A stretch of 64,000 nt of DNA from Pisaster brevispinus (GCA_023634235.1 JAMKCF010000003.1:23716742-23780741), one strand, 5' to 3'; counted from the stretch's first letter, positions 1 to 14,151 are shown. A program made the numbers and translations. The notes: generated by a model not told the origin, from the letters alone.

Positions 1-2992
1 GTTGGCAAGGTTTTTGGTCGAAAAAAGAACGTAATGAAAGTTTTACCGGAGCAATTATTGTGTAAAATTGTGTTTCAACAAAACTGAAGTTTGACTTGTT
101 TTTCTGCCATTCATAAGTCATTATGGGTACATGTAGGAACCTTAAAATCTGCATGAGTGTAAAACGTACTGGGGTAATTCTAGCAACCAAAATGTATGTA
201 CGGTACATGTATGTAGCTCAGTCATGTTTTGGGGTTGTTATTTTGGTTTTTTTTTAAAGCCTTCTTATTTCTCACGACCTTCTCATGTGCCTGGAAGAAG
301 CTCATAAACGACCTTCTTTTGAACACACTAACGATAGAGTCAGTAAAATTCATGGAATGTTTAATCAGCCTCTCTGTTTAAAAAGCTGTGAATCTACAAT
401 GTATTAATTCACCCAAAACCCAAGTAAAGTACTGGGGATGGTCAAAAAACTAAAAAACATAAGTGGCGATAACAAAACAAAACTCCAAATATTGATGGGT
501 GCAGAGTACACAGGAACTCTTTCTGTTGGGTAACCACTCAGTCAGTCCATCAGAGTCGGGGTGCAAACTTACACCCGTCAACGACCTGTTGGATACACAA
601 CTCCGACATTGCCACCGTTGTGAACGGCCGGTTAACAATTAACCATTCTTGCAGTGATTCTCAAGTGTATATGGGTTGTGTATTGAAGTAGCCATATCAA
701 CCTCAGAGTGCATGTCTTACAAGCTTAGAAACTGCAAATCAAATATTTGATACCAAAACTTAACACCGGGTGCGGATACAGTATTTAATATCACACTGAG
801 TGGACTAGTCCATTCCTTCCCCCCCCCCTTCACCGATTTGGGGCACAGCATGTGAGCCGATGTTCGGCCCAAAATGTCTACTCTAATTATAATCAGAGTC
901 ACTAGGATGGGGGGTTAATTTTCGCGATGGAATTTACAACTAGAGGCAACGAGTGTGGTTACATTTTCTCTCTTTTTAAAAAAATCTTTTTCCTTCCATC
1001 CTCCATTTTTGAAAAACTTTTGATCCTTTGACCTTTATGGCATTTTTATTTTTGAAAAGAAAATGCACATTTTATTTACATGTATTATCAATTGCTCTGT
1101 TCGCTAGTGATTTGGTTCAATTTTGGGCAATCCCTAGGCTGCTAGGTTTGTTTTCTTGTATTTCACTGTATTCATCTTGTTTTTGTAATTTTGGGGGTCC
1201 GATTGTAGTAAAAAGTCTTCTGAGGGTTCTTGCAAGGATGTTTCAAATCTGTGGGGCATTCTGGACCCAAATTGTGCAAGTTTGGCCGAAGCACACTCAA
1301 TGGAAAGGAGCTCCTCATAATGTTTTTTACTTGATATTTAAGTTTGGTTTTAAAAGCTCTCCTGTGCAATCTACATATATATAGTAGGGCATTTTAAATG
1401 GTTTTATATTATAGGAATATTGTGAATTATCTCTTGACATAGGAATTCTATTTGGGTTTTTTGTTTTATTTTACTTTATTTTATTTTATTTCATTATTAT
1501 TTTTTTTTTTTTTTTTTTTGGGGGGGGGCATATCTGCTGCAATTTGCGCATATCGGCCCACAATCTGCGCGTATCGCCCCGATACGCTGCATGTAGCTGG
1601 TGCATGGGGACAACCCTCCCTAACATGAACAGCCTGAAAACTGAACCAAGTCACTCGCATTCATGCGTCTCCTAGGACACATGCACAGCTTGAGCTGATT
1701 GGACAAAATGTTTGCACATGTCCGTCCTGATAATCTGGAGGATTGCAATTAATAGCCGTCATGCCCAGGGATAAACATTGTGAGATGAAGCAGATCCAAG
1801 AGCTCAAAGACGGGCGTTAAGCTTCATCACCCAAGCAAAACTGGTCAGTGGGGGGGGGGGGGGGCAGATCATAAGTTCCTTATTGCAGGAAGCACACTTC
1901 ACACAATACACGAGCAAGCTGGTATTATGTAGTACAACCTTCATTATCATAGCCACTCCCAACTGATTCAAGAAAACTGATCTCATTTTTCAAAGATAAT
2001 TTTACATAATGTACAAAGTATCATTGTGTAAACTCCGTAGGGTATATCAAATTCTGTTGGCAATTGGTTGCCACTGCCATAAAATGGGTGTTTTGAAGTA
2101 AGTGTATCAACAGATGTTTGACATCATCATCATCCTACATGTACAGTATCTTGTGAACATCCATTAGCAACAGATCAGCTATCTGACAAGCGACATGCAC
2201 TAAAATGCATAAAAATATGTGCATTGTACATAGTTTGCATTGGGGCGAGACCACCACATTTGACATTATATCATACATTGTGTACAGAGTGTGTACAATA
2301 AGTAGAGTATACATCATTACAGTACACTGTTGCTGATGTCGACTCAAAGCTGTTGATACAGACCAAGCCTTTGTTTACACTTTACATTACGAACACTGTC
2401 AAACGATCATAATTACATGTAGGCCCGTTTCAAAGACAATGATAAAATGCTGAACCTTGCTTGCTTTTAATTAAATAAACAGGGGGGCCTACACTATTGA
2501 CCCAATCCACCTGACGCCATCATCACCAAGTACTCTCTTTTAGGAGTCAATTAGTCACTGTTTGTTAACAGCGTAGTGTAAATTTTAGGCGAAGGGGCGC
2601 TTAATACCATGCTTACAGGCCTACCTGCATGTGCATGCTTGGACTCCCACAAATCTGAGCATGGTGCAGGCCTGTTTGTGACGTGCGTGCAAGGGGTCAA
2701 TACACAAGTCAATGGAAATTTACAGAAGCCAGAGACTATTCAACCTGCAACACATGAAAAAATACATGTACACCAATGTACATGGTACATTGTATAACCC
2801 AGGGTTTCAAATTTCAAGAAAGACAAAATCAGTTGCAAAGATGAGTCTAAAATAGCTAAGAAACCTTAAACACCTATTACCGTAGAAACTTAATTTTTTA
2901 AAATCCCATTTGGAATTGCAACACAGAAGCCTATTAAGTACGGGGCCTAACTGCTTCATCTTACTCCACTATGTAAAGAGCCCAACTGTCCT
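1..2992. other. No gene seen
   Basis: AT-rich sequence with no convincing exon. Holds a poly-T/poly-G stretch near 1480-1530, a G-run near 1850-1864, and scattered acatgta motifs. Confidence 0.6.
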
Positions 2993-3714
2993 GGGCCCAA
3001 TTTCATGGCTCTGCTTACCATGTGGTTAGAATCAGCGCTTATGGAAGCAGGGAATTACGTGCTTAGGGGCCATTCAGAATATATAATCAATGTTTAAAAT
3101 TTTCGACCCACCCACTCACCCCAAATTTTTATTTTTAAATATTGAATGGCTTCATAATATAATCTATACACTGAAGAACAAAGTAATGCCTCAAATGAAC
3201 CAGGCATTTAAGACCAAAGGTCTCCAACATCAGTAGTTTTCAATGGGTTTTTTTCAGGCATAAACAAACAACTTTGTAGTTTAAAAATAATAATAATAAT
3301 TACAACATTTATAGAGCGCTTGATACGTATGTTTCTAAGCGCTAAATCAGGAATTGAATTGACAATCTGGGCCAGCTGGGTACTTTTTCTTCTTCTTTTT
3401 CGTTTGTTAATTTATATCCCTTTTTAAAAAAATAAAAACTCAGTTTCGATTTTCAGTTATTTCTTGTGACCCACCCACCCTCGAAATTTTTTAACTATGA
3501 CTATTCTGAATGGCCCCTTAACGTCAAGTATATTTCACAGGTTAGCAGGGAATTTTTGCTTAGTGCGCATCATGCGAACTCCATGTTAACAGGCATTCTT
3601 CGCTTAATAAATATGTACACAACTAGCTCAGAAATTTGGCGCTCGCCCTGTAAGTGAAGAATGGTGATCGCAAGTGCAGAATTCAGCGGTAAGCAGAGCC
3701 ATGAAATTGGCCCC
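2993..3714. mobile_element. Palindromic element with nested insertions
   Basis: The outer ends are inverted copies of GGGCCAATTTCATGGCTCTG, one copy of a family repeated many times in the window. It is split by a second foldback, 3066-3517, with about 40-bp inverted ends starting GGGGCCATTCAGAATA and flanked by TTA on both sides (3063-3065, 3518-3520). A LINE-type tail with a TAA microsatellite (about 3285-3350) sits inside that. Confidence 0.75.
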
Positions 3715-4621
3715 GTGGTAACTTTGTCAACTGTATCCTTTTTTAATAGTGTTTCATTTCTCATTAGAGTCAAAACATCTGTGGTGTCTGGAACCCTTCA
3801 CACACCATCCTGCTGTGGACTTCAACCGCTGGGACTGACAACAACCTGAATGACAGTCGACAGGGTCACTGACCAAGAAGCAACACCAGACAAAAAAATG
3901 TCAATGACATGTAACACATTTACGGAACTGATTTCACAACAATTAAAATATGGAGAAAAAAAAGCAGAAAAACCCAACTTGTACCTATAGACTAGGAGCA
4001 CGGACCATAAAAAAAATGTGGGTGCTCAACTCTCACTACATCTAAGGTTTGATTGCTTTAATTGGTAGAATAGACCTATTAGAACATCTCTAGGTAGTAT
4101 GTGGTCTCAAATTGTGGTATCAAATTAGCGCTCAACAACTCCATTACAAAAAACTGTTAATTTGAGGATTCTTCCACTAGCTCCATAATAACATTCAGAT
4201 ATTACAGCCTACAGGGTTAAAATGCTTACGAAACAGAATTTGAACTTGCACATGTTCAAAGCTCAACTGGTCTTTTTTATGATTTTAAAATATGTTATTA
4301 TAGCTATTTGGAGATTATATGTGTCTCATTAAAGATGTAGGGTCATATATTTTGTAATGCTCCAAAAATGAATGACCGTAAGAACTTATTTGGTGAGAAG
4401 CACTTCAGCTTTTGATATAAACTATTTTGAGAAAGGATTCCCCCTTCGAAGTATGGTTTGGAAAATTTTTCACCCCAAAACACTCGATTCTGAGAAATAA
4501 TTTATGCATCATTTCTCAGGTGTTTCACCATCAGGGTGTTTTAAATCAGAAGTTTGAGGGAAGGGACAAATTTACTGTTCCCAAAACCAAGTACATGTAT
4601 CTTTGTGAATGGGTACCTTGA

Positions 4622-4954
4622 AATGATCACAAGCTGTACAATATCTACATTATAATAAGAGAGTTGGCTGCTAATGAGGGTAGGTTAGTATTTTTAAAAG
4701 GCAATAAAATATTTGCAGCAGACATGGCTGTCGAGGCGAGAAAAGTGACTGTAATGAGAACCCGGGATCTATTAAACCCATGTGGTGCATATATTAATGT
4801 ATTCCTCCAGGAAGTGGACCCCAGTGTCTGAGCTTTTTCAAATGAACAAAAGATGAGCAACAGCTTGATGACAGACAGAGGCAAGGGAGTTGGATCACAT
4901 CTATTATTAAAGCCTTCCACTATGGTTGCAGCAAGGATCTATAATGTATGGTGA
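4622..4954 (+). pseudogene. Open frame with one internal TGA, unidentified
   Basis: A single plus frame is open for 69 codons, hits TGA at 4829-4831, and stays open in the same frame for 40 more codons to TGA at 4952-4954. The residues look protein-like (LAANEGRLVFLKGNKIFAAD, then MRTRDLLNPCGAYINVFLQE). I do not recognise the family. It is probably a decayed transposon or gene fragment. Confidence 0.3.
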
Positions 4955-5103
4955 CAGAAAGGAGGAAAAAAATCGCCACCACTATGATGTTTTTAAAAAT
5001 GAAACACTTGTTTACTTAGATTTATATTAGGTTGAATTTAACTACAAAGATATAATACATGTATCCATCTTTTTCAGCTTGTATAATCTTTTCTTTTGTG
5101 TAG

Positions 5104-5173
5104 GCGCCTTGATCATTTTTCTGGAAAAGTGCGCATTATAAATTGATATATATTATTATTATTATTATTATAA
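5104..5173 (+). mobile_element. LINE 3' tail with ATT microsatellite
   Basis: A gcgc-containing 3' end followed by (ATT)n at 5152-5171, the same type of end as the LINE at 39054. No coding part remains. Confidence 0.45.
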
Positions 5174-5562
5174 ATTTCATAATTTCATAATGACAATAAA
5201 ATCAGAAATGATTGAAGAGGCTGAGCATTCTGAAAAGAAAAAAACAACGTTCCTGAAATAAAAAAATGATTCATCCACCAAAGAAATTATGTCATCCTTA
5301 GTTCATCCAGAAGAAAACTTACGCCATGTTGTGTAATCTGGGGGATGATTTGAAAAGCATTTGGTTGATTTCAGGAAACTTTGTCCTCATTAAAATGTTT
5401 TTTGTTTTTTTTAATAAACTACAGTTTCATATTGACATTTACTTGCGTTTTAGCCTCAGGATGTTTTGCAATGAAGGAACCCTGAAGCCGAAACCATGTA
5501 AAATTTTATGGTTTTAAGTAATAAATTTCAAATATTTGTGTAGTTTTTTTTTATATCATGAA

Positions 5563-6002
5563 CAGGGCTTGAAATTAACACTGGACCGCAGGCCCAAAAG
5601 CCAGTAATTTTAGCCCTGGACCAGTAAACTCATGACTGGATAAGTCCAGGGGTCTTGTGTTATTTGTAATTGAATAATAAAAACACATGTACCTCAACAA
5701 GTAATATCTTTAACAAAACAAAAATTATGTATGGATGTAGACTTCAAACCTGGTAAACATCTTTCAATTCTTTTGAGCTTTGGATACGTACACATGCACA
5801 AGACAAATGACATAATTCTTGTCTCAGTGCATGTCCAAATCAAAAATAATTCATATGTTTGAAACTGTATAGAATTTTGTTATTCCTCTTTCCTACTTAT
5901 TTTGATTTTGGTCATGATGTGAAAATAATTCTGGTCCAGTGACAATTTTGAGCTACAAGCCCCCACGGTCTTGTGGATTTTCCCACCAAATTCAAGCCCT
6001 GT
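5563..6002. mobile_element. Foldback element with CAGGGCTTGAA ends, copy 1
   Basis: Starts CAGGGCTTGAAATTAACACT and ends with the inverted TTCAAGCCCTG. Internal GGTCCAGT blocks occur near both ends. A second copy in the other orientation lies at 10529-10886. Confidence 0.65.
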
Positions 6003-6530
6003 TGAATGTGTGTTCCCCGTTCCCACGGATGTAAACATAACGGGCAAATTTTAATAATTGTTGAATGGACTGAGTATGGACTTGACATATGCAGGGGGTA
6101 CATAAATGACTTTGCCAGATGTACCGAAAGCAAATAAAAATACTGAATTACAACCAGTTGTCAAAACTAGTCCATCACAATCAGTTGATGATCGCCTTGT
6201 TTCATTTCGTATCTTGGATGTTAGCTGTAGTTTGTAGGAGGGTTGAATGTTGATGTTGACGATGCCTGACAATGATATTGCAATCCAATACAGCCATCCG
6301 GGTGACTAACTGCTTTGATGGGCAAGGTTTAATGTTTTGAGGTGCCTTGATATATTCATTATTACGTTTATTGAATTTTGATCAATTACTCCTTTTCATT
6401 TTTTCAGTCTCAAATCTGTCATCTTGAGGCACCTCTTTTTCAGCCTCATAGTGGGCAACTTCACCAGCAACTTCTGAGACAATTTGCATAATGAACTTTA
6501 TTCCTGGTACTACATTATGCAGATCTGTAT

Positions 6531-6664
6531 AAACCACAAGGGAAACTGACTTGGTAAATTTTTTATAATTTGGGGTTGAACAAAGAAAAATTTACTAGAG
6601 CAGGATTTGAACCAACGTCTTCCGGTTTAATGTGCCGGCACTCTACCAACTGAACTATCTAGCC
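6531..6664 (-). mobile_element. tRNA-headed SINE, family 1
   Basis: On the minus strand it starts with a tRNA-like head (ggctagatagttcagttgg, B-box ggttcaaatcc) and continues into a body rich in tttgttc and aaatta. Two other copies are at 37990-38126 and 55375-55505. Confidence 0.75.
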
Positions 6665-6701
6665 ATGTATGATGGCCGAACCTTTGGAATGCATTATTTG
6701 T

Positions 6702-7160
6702 TGCCTTTCCAACTTGAGAACTGTCCCAACTAAAGTTGGGACCTTAAGTGTCATACTGTAGTTGGGGTGGCCCAAATATACAATGTATCTGAGATCCAGA
6801 GATCTTTCACCATGTAGAGAACCAGCGGCTGTTGACGTTCACCGGTCCTTTCTCTACAGTTCACCTGACTGCTGGCAAGTGCTGAGGGTAAATTGTGTGT
6901 ATGTGATGGAGTAACAATTGATTCTCCTCAGATTTTGCCAGGATGATTACCAGTGAATCACGTCTGAGCCCTGTTGAATGCCGAGAGCATCTTGAGAGGA
7001 TAGAAAGTTACTCCTTCGAGGCCCACCGATTGTGATTATCTCTATCACTTTCACTATTCACTATCAGGCTAGCCCAGCTACAGTTTGGCTGTCCCAACTG
7101 TAGCACTCAAGCTGGAACTGGCCCCAACTATAGTTGGGATGATTCTAAGTTGGGAAGGCA
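6702..7160. mobile_element. Foldback element, CCAACT-rich arms
   Basis: Inverted ends TGCCTTTCCAACTT / AAGTTGGGAAGGCA. Many internal CCCAACT(A)AGTTGGG palindromes occur in both arms. No coding capacity. Confidence 0.7.
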
Positions 7161-8530
7161 GCACATATGCCTGCCCGGGATGCTTTTCCTGATACTGTAT
7201 TGAACCCAAACAAACTCAGCAAAACCAACAGACTGATTTTATATGCAGTATTCAGAGAAGATCAAAGCATATTTGTACATTTAATGCAAAAACATCTTTG
7301 GGCGTTTATTTTCTCATTTACTTGCAATACTATGTACGTTGATGTTGTGATTTTGAATGTCTCGAAGGGACCCAGGGAGAACAGTGCAATCGCTGATGGA
7401 GTCCCTGATTAAAAAGGACCAATAAATAAACATCAACCAAAGCCATCAGATAAATCTAAATTACACAGTACAGCTCAAAATTTAATCAATATCGACATTT
7501 AAGTCAATCAATAATTTAATAACATCTGCCAAAAAGCTGACACTGGCTGCGGCTGGCCTACAGGTGTTGAAGGTTTCGTTAATCTTTATACAGACGGCTG
7601 AAAATAATAAGTAGATGTTGATTAATTACTGTTATTTTCTTGACCATGGACACACTAGGGGGTTCATGACATGACATTGCCAAAATATGGAGTGCCCTTG
7701 TTACTGTAACTAATAAATCAAGTGGTATTGGAAAAGTTGACACTCGGCTTGTACAAAACAATGTATTACATCCTGTTGCTACTTAGTCACTTCCGGCTCC
7801 ACGGCTGGTGTACGTTTGTGTGAAATTTTACCCCAAAACACCCCATTTCCAGCATGATATTTGGCCTTTGGGAAAAAGGCATATTAGTAGGAAAATTTGA
7901 TTGATTACAATGACTATAGGATTTTACCGATTTTTCAGGCTACATGTATCTAATAACAGTTTTGCTGATTTTTCTTTGGGCATTAAACAATCTGAAATCA
8001 GACTAAAGTAGGAAGAATCATGCCTGTACATGGTATTTCGTAGTTCAAAAGCACTTCTTATGACGGAAAGTTTTAATTCTGAGAAGACATGGGTCTTTGA
8101 AGATCGTAAGAGAAAGCTACATGTACATGTAAGTCCAATTAATAAACATTTCTTGCATAGATCATCAGTGAAAAACTAGCTCAACACAGTTCCTACAATA
8201 TGGGCTTAGCTGGTAATTAGTACATTGATTTTATGGAGTCGTCTTTTACCAGCCCCTTGTTTGCTTTCATTTTTATGAACTGACCTGTTTGTTCCTCACA
8301 CAATCAAACAACATCCTCATCCTGCATCAGTGCTTTAAAAACATTTTACAAGAACATTGTTTCAAAATGAGTGGGGCAGGCATGGATTTACACAGATGCC
8401 ATGAGCTCTAGTGCCCTGGTTTTGGCCTTGGTGCCCCTTCAAAAGTCCCCCTAGAGCTCTAAGATTTTCCAATGGAAGTGGCCCTTTGCAAAATGAACAT
8501 GCCCTTGCCCTCTCAAACTAATCCAAGCAC

Positions 8531-8975
8531 TTAAATAGTGCTCTTATGCGAAAAGGTATCACAACGCTTTAAAACAAATTCTACAACAACCGATACAAAA
8601 GGAATGAGAATGAAACAAATAGCCTGAGGCAAAATAAGTCTGAAAAAGGTGAGTTTCAAGCGATGTTTTGAATTCAGTAAGTGAAATGGCATGACGTACA
8701 AAATGTATTTGACGTATTTGGAAGATTGTTCCAAAGGTTTGGAGCAGCTGCAGAAAAACCTAAATGGCAGATCTATGACGATTATCTGGTTTGAGGTTTT
8801 GTGAGAATCCTTGTGTCTGAGCTGTAACGGAGTGAACGATTAGGCCTAGTATGGAGTCGGTAATAAGTTCAGCGAGGTAAGGAGCACTTTCAATCAAACA
8901 TTTATACGTGACTGATGTTAACAACATGAAAATGATACGCTCTTGAAATAGGAAGCCCACGGAGTTGCTGAAGGA
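8531..8975 (-). mobile_element. Degenerate LINE reverse-transcriptase C-terminus
   Basis: The minus strand encodes RIIFMLLTSVTYKCL, APYLAEL and then GFSAAAPNLWNNLP, the pattern (TYK-L, AP-YL, FS-AAP-LWN-LP) that ends CR1/L2-type reverse transcriptase ORFs. Frameshifts and a stop separate the blocks. It is dead. Confidence 0.7.
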
Positions 8976-10106
8976 GGGGCGAGATGTGGTCAGATTTTGG
9001 GGGCTTAAAGATTAACTTGGCTGCCCTGTTCTTGGTACAAGTGATGTAAAGACAAAATTCCTAGCCTGGTGGGGGTCTATAGTAAGTAGTACAGGTGGGT
9101 CCCCTAACTTTAAGAAAGGCAAGGGGATGTCATGATGATGACGGAAACATTAGCTCTTCAGAGCACTGAGCTAGGAGGGTTGTACCTCTACCTGTAGAGA
9201 CAATTGCAGACCTCATTGTGGTTTATGTGGCATCTCACAAGAAAGGCAGACAGTCCTGTGGGACTCCAGGAATGCTTCAAGGCAGGATTAAAATATATGC
9301 GTTTACTTGGAAAACCTTTGATTTGCAGACAAAGGGTGACATCACCTCATTTTTTTTTTTAAACAAGTCTGAATCATCACTATGAAGTTAAACAAAACCT
9401 ACAGTCATTACTGGATTTGGGTTTTTTAACCTCATCATCAGCAAGGACTTTGTATATTCAACACTTAAATTGTTCACACTTAAATTGTTCACACTACACT
9501 ACAGAAATATTTATCGCACAATTTAAATTTGTTTCCAAAGTGAAAGAACACTTACAGCATCATGGATGATGGGAAAGGATGGGGGACGATTCAACCCTGT
9601 TTTTTCTCAAGGATTCTTCCTGCTGCCCAGTTGAAGTTGAGAAGAAAACAAAGGAGTTGCCTGAATTGATTTAGACGTTCCTTGCTTCCCATTTGCAATC
9701 AGCTATAATGCTTCAGATGTGAATAATGTGTAGTCACAAGTAACAGCTTAAAAATTAACTACTCAGACTAGTGAGAGAGAGTTACTAGGGCCTAGATATG
9801 TATATCACATGGTAAGCTCCAATTTGTCCATAGTTATGTAAGAGACGGAAAACGGCCATCCACAATTCTGAATGAATGTGTATGGCACAATGGTACCAAG
9901 CTTCGCCTATCTAGAAGTTGCTATACAAATGCTTACCATGTGACATGGCAACACCATAATCTTGGGAATCCAATTTGAATGTTCACTTTCGACCAATCAA
10001 GTCACTGCACCAGACATTATGCAAAATCTAACTTGCAAATATGGCTTATTGCCAAACAGTCAACGCAGGCCTGGAAAATACAAGGAGGCCATGGCCTCAG
10101 TTGCCC
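8976..10106. other. No gene seen
   Basis: Unassigned AT-rich DNA. A direct repeat of acttaaattgttcacac occurs near 9460-9495. Confidence 0.5.
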
Positions 10107-10403
10107 TGGGCCAAATTTCATAGCGCTGCTTAATGGTTAGCAAAATTTTGCTAACTATAGCAGAATAATTTGCTTTTTAAAAGCATTTATATATATATTA
10201 AGCATATTTCACAGGTTAGCAAGAAAGTAGGCAGCCATCTTGCGCGTTCACCATGGATTTACATTGTTACGTCGTTCATTTTTATACAGTAACCACTGGA
10301 AGGTTGCACGCCTTTTCGTGTGCTTACGGTTAGCAGCGCTATGAAATGGAAATCGCGCAGTGAGCACAGAATGGGCCGTTAAGCAGCTCTATGAAATTGG
10401 GCC
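10107..10403. mobile_element. Palindromic GGGCC-AATTTCATAG element
   Basis: Inverted ends gggccaaatttcatagcgctgc / ctctatgaaattgggcc, with further internal gttagcaaaa symmetry. Same family as 2993, 17358, 25642, 35998, 36181, 40915, 51182 and 56356. Confidence 0.75.
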
Positions 10404-10528
10404 ATGGTCTTGGCCTTCGTGCCCCTTCAAAAGCTTCTCATAGACTTTAAGATTTTCCAATGGAGGTACAAAATGAAAATGGCCTTGCACTCTCAAAGAT
10501 GAAACTCCAGGCATGAAATGCACAGTGG

Positions 10529-10886
10529 CAGGGCTTGAATTTGGTGGAAATATCCACAAAACCAAAGGGCTTGTAGCTCAAAATGTTTACTGGACCAGAA
10601 TTTATTTTACAAGACCGGAATCCAAATGAGTTGAACCAGCACAATTAGAGAAAATCTATCTCATTTGTCTTAAATGTGTAGTGTACTTCGATACTGAAGA
10701 GAATTGACAGATATTTATCAGATTCCTAGTCAACATTTATCCACAAAAATATTACACAATGAGGTAGCCTATTTTTATTCAGTTGAAAAACACAAGACCA
10801 CCGGGCTTGTCTGGTTATGAGTTTACTGGCCCAATGCTAAAATCACTGGCCTCTGGCCTGTGGTCCAGTGTTAATTTTGAGCCCTG
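10529..10886. mobile_element. Foldback element with CAGGGCTTGAA ends, copy 2
   Basis: Starts CAGGGCTTGAATTTGGTGG and ends AATTTTGAGCCCTG. It matches 5563-6002 in reverse orientation. Confidence 0.65.
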
Positions 10887-13800
10887 AGTTGGGTCCATTT
10901 TTCTCCACAAACACTTCATGGTCAGGTCAACTAGAATTTTAAGAAAAGTATTTCATCTTCAACCCTAAATGCACACCAAATACTTCCACAGAAAATTCTC
11001 AGTAAGCATTCAAAGAAAAAAAGGAATTTCTTACACGTTCTGGGAAATAAATGACTTCAGATCCCAGTTGTCATTTATTATCATCTAGTTTATTGTCAAC
11101 GGATGATTTATGTTATTAGTTAGTGTACATCCTTGAGACTAAAAAAGATCACCTCTTTTTAACCCAGAAAAAAAACCTTGTGTTTTTTTTTGTTATGTAC
11201 ACAGTTTTGTGATTTTGGCGAGTCTAATGGGGACCAAATTAGTTGTGCATTAGTTGCGGTTAAATTGGATGAATAAAAAGAGTTACCTTGAAAAAATCAT
11301 TTCAATAAGGTTACAGTGCGATAAAAGATACTAAGTGTCATATCAATTGTAAAGATGGGCAGCGGTCTGGAAAGGCACTGACTCCGACCATTCACTAGTG
11401 GAATATTTGAGTGCCTTAGATCATAGAGAAAGGACCATGGACCTTTCTCTATGCTTACAATGTAGATTATGTACTGTACATGGTTTTAAGGAAAACGCAT
11501 TTCTGTTTGAGGCAAAGAATTTGAAGAATGGTGAATTGTATGTAAATTGCTTTAAAACTGTACTCATGGACGTTGCTGCCTTTTTGCAATCAGGTTTTTG
11601 CAGTTTTTGCAAAAAGGTGGAACTTGTAGCTGAAATTTACAAGTTCCCTACACATACATGTAGACTGGACGACACTATTACATCTATGTATTAGTCATTT
11701 AATACTACTTTTTGTATTGTTTTAAAAGCACTCTTATTACTTTGTATTTGATTTGTTCATCCTGATGGAAGTGTTAAATTAGAATTAAATTATGGAATTT
11801 TGCATATGGGGCATTTTATTTGCGCTTTTTGTTATACAGAGTTTTTACAAGCGCTTTATCTACAAGCGCCTCAGAGTGCTTGTTAGAAACGAGAGTTAAC
11901 TCAAAATTATGAGACCTACATACGTATAATTTGACTTTTATTACAAGATGCTGCACTAACGCATTGGCTGCGTATTGGCCGGTATACAAAATACCCTGAA
12001 ACGCTCATTTGTAAAGTGTGAGAAAAACTTTTCTGATTAATTTCCATTTGTACTTTGGTGCTCTACAAATCCTGTAATAACTTTTACAAATTACCAAACA
12101 AACAAACAAACAGGTATTTCTCAGGGACATTCCAGACCAAAAAAATCAACATTAAAAGCAATGCAGTTTTTCTCCTCTCTATTCCAAGTACTTCTTACAT
12201 GTAGGAAGATGGTACAGTGTAGTTGGTCTCTTTATCCTTTGTTGATCCTACACACACAGTAAACCTGGCAGGGTAAACCAGGCAAGGCTACCCGTCAACA
12301 GTGGCCGGCCAATCCCTTGTTCAAAAGTCTTTTCACTTGCGAAATATTGACACAACAACAAAACTGGTACCACTGTGGCCCAGCCTGAAGGCGGATTACC
12401 CCCACGGGACAATAAGCCGACTATTGCCAAACAAAGCCCCCCCCCCCCAACGGTTATTCGGAAGACAACAATTGCGCTGGCCCCATCTCCTTATATCCCA
12501 CTGCATGAATCTTTGTGGACAATTACAATGATAGCTGTCAGGGAATAAATGCGCTGGCTTGAGAAACAGTGAAGAGGCTCGTCTTTTGTGCGGCCAAAAG
12601 AAAAAAGAGGGTTAAAAGACTAGGCCAAGATGTTAAGGAATGTTTGGTGTTTGAAACAAAGATATTAAGGGATTGCGGTGATCCTTGTTTGGGCCAGGGG
12701 ACTTTTAATCTGCAAGAATTTAGCAATAATTGATTTTTGCTTTCACCCTCTCCGCTTAGTTAGATAAGTTGCTTAAATAGTTCTTTGGTGTGGGATGGAA
12801 AGAATGAAATGCTTGACCATACGTAACTCAAGAAGATGGCTAAGGTTTACCACTGCATGGCTTCTGCTTTTCATTTAGATTTTACACAAACCGTGTGGAA
12901 ACATAATCTTTGATGGTAAATGATTCTGATAGCTGGGGGCCCTGTCACGAGGAGTCAACGATGATAAATTATAGAAGACTCTAATTCACAATTGAAACCC
13001 CCGGTATTATGGTTCAACAGTAATGCAGACACACTACAAAACTAATACACATGTACTGACATGCAAGTTTTGTCTGGGTGCAGGTACAATCCAATGCAAA
13101 TAGACTCATTCCACACACAAAAATGTTTTAAGCTGTATTGAGTATTGCACTTAAAATGCAACAATGCAACCTTTGACTAAAAACTGTCAACCGTTGAAAG
13201 TAGACTATTGTACTTTCTGTGCATTGCAGTACATCTGAAATTAATTGTTGAGAAATGCTGAGGTCACCACTCACAACACTCTGTACAAGGCCACATTCAG
13301 TGCCTCAAAACATTCGCTCAGATTTGAAAAAAGGAGAACATGCAACATGTAGAAGTTAGACAGTGAAGTTTTTTATACAAAAACTACAACAGCCTTTGGT
13401 GAGAAACGAGAGACCAGAATCACTTGCTGCACTTGCAGTTTTAACTTCAAAGGGTGTTGGTGTTTGTTATGGTAGAATGCTTTCTCAAAATGTGCTTTAA
13501 ACTGAATGGAAACTACATTCCAATTTCCAATCCTCTAGTCTGACAGTTAATAATCTGAGTGAAACCTTAGTTTTCTTATTGACTTGGTACCAGTGCCAAA
13601 TTATCTCTCTTGAAAATGTGAGAAAATTGTCCCCAAACATTAATGCAAGTACTTTTTTTGATTTGCCCAAACTGGAAAATTTGTGTATCTAATTTATGAA
13701 CATTCGCAAAAACCGTGACAAAGCATAAGTTGAAACTGTTACCTTTGTTTGTTTGTTTTGGTTTTTTTCTTGCAAATTGACCACCAAGTGCAAGCCTGCT

Positions 13801-14151
13801 GTCATGATTAGATTTTCACCAGTCGGTTGGATCAGGTTAGCTTAGTGGGTTTTATTTTCCCTGCCTTTTCACCTCTGTGAACCATGGTTCGAATCCTGCT
13901 TCGGACCGGAGTCTTGCATACAGTGGATTGGGTTTTCAATCCCTTCCTGACAATACATGGGTTTTCCCCAATCGGAGACTTAGTTTAAAGGTTGTATCTA
14001 CTGCCCAATTCAGTGGCAATTGCTGTCTTGAAAAATTCACATCAATCACATACACAAATCTGCTAAGTATAGAAAAAAAATTAAAAGTTCACAAGCAGGC
14101 CTTGGAAATTAGAAAAAAATGTTTAGGCCTAAATTAGTTCTTAATACATGT
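10887..14151. other. No gene seen
   Basis: No exon with good splice sites was found. 12240-12730 is more GC-rich and less repetitive than its flanks, with a C-run near 12438, so it could be a conserved noncoding element. The rest is plain AT-rich DNA. Confidence 0.5.

Noticed and set aside
4829..4831. In-frame TGA as a possible selenocysteine codon
   Set aside because: No SECIS-like element was identified and the protein family is unknown. Decay of a fragment is simpler.
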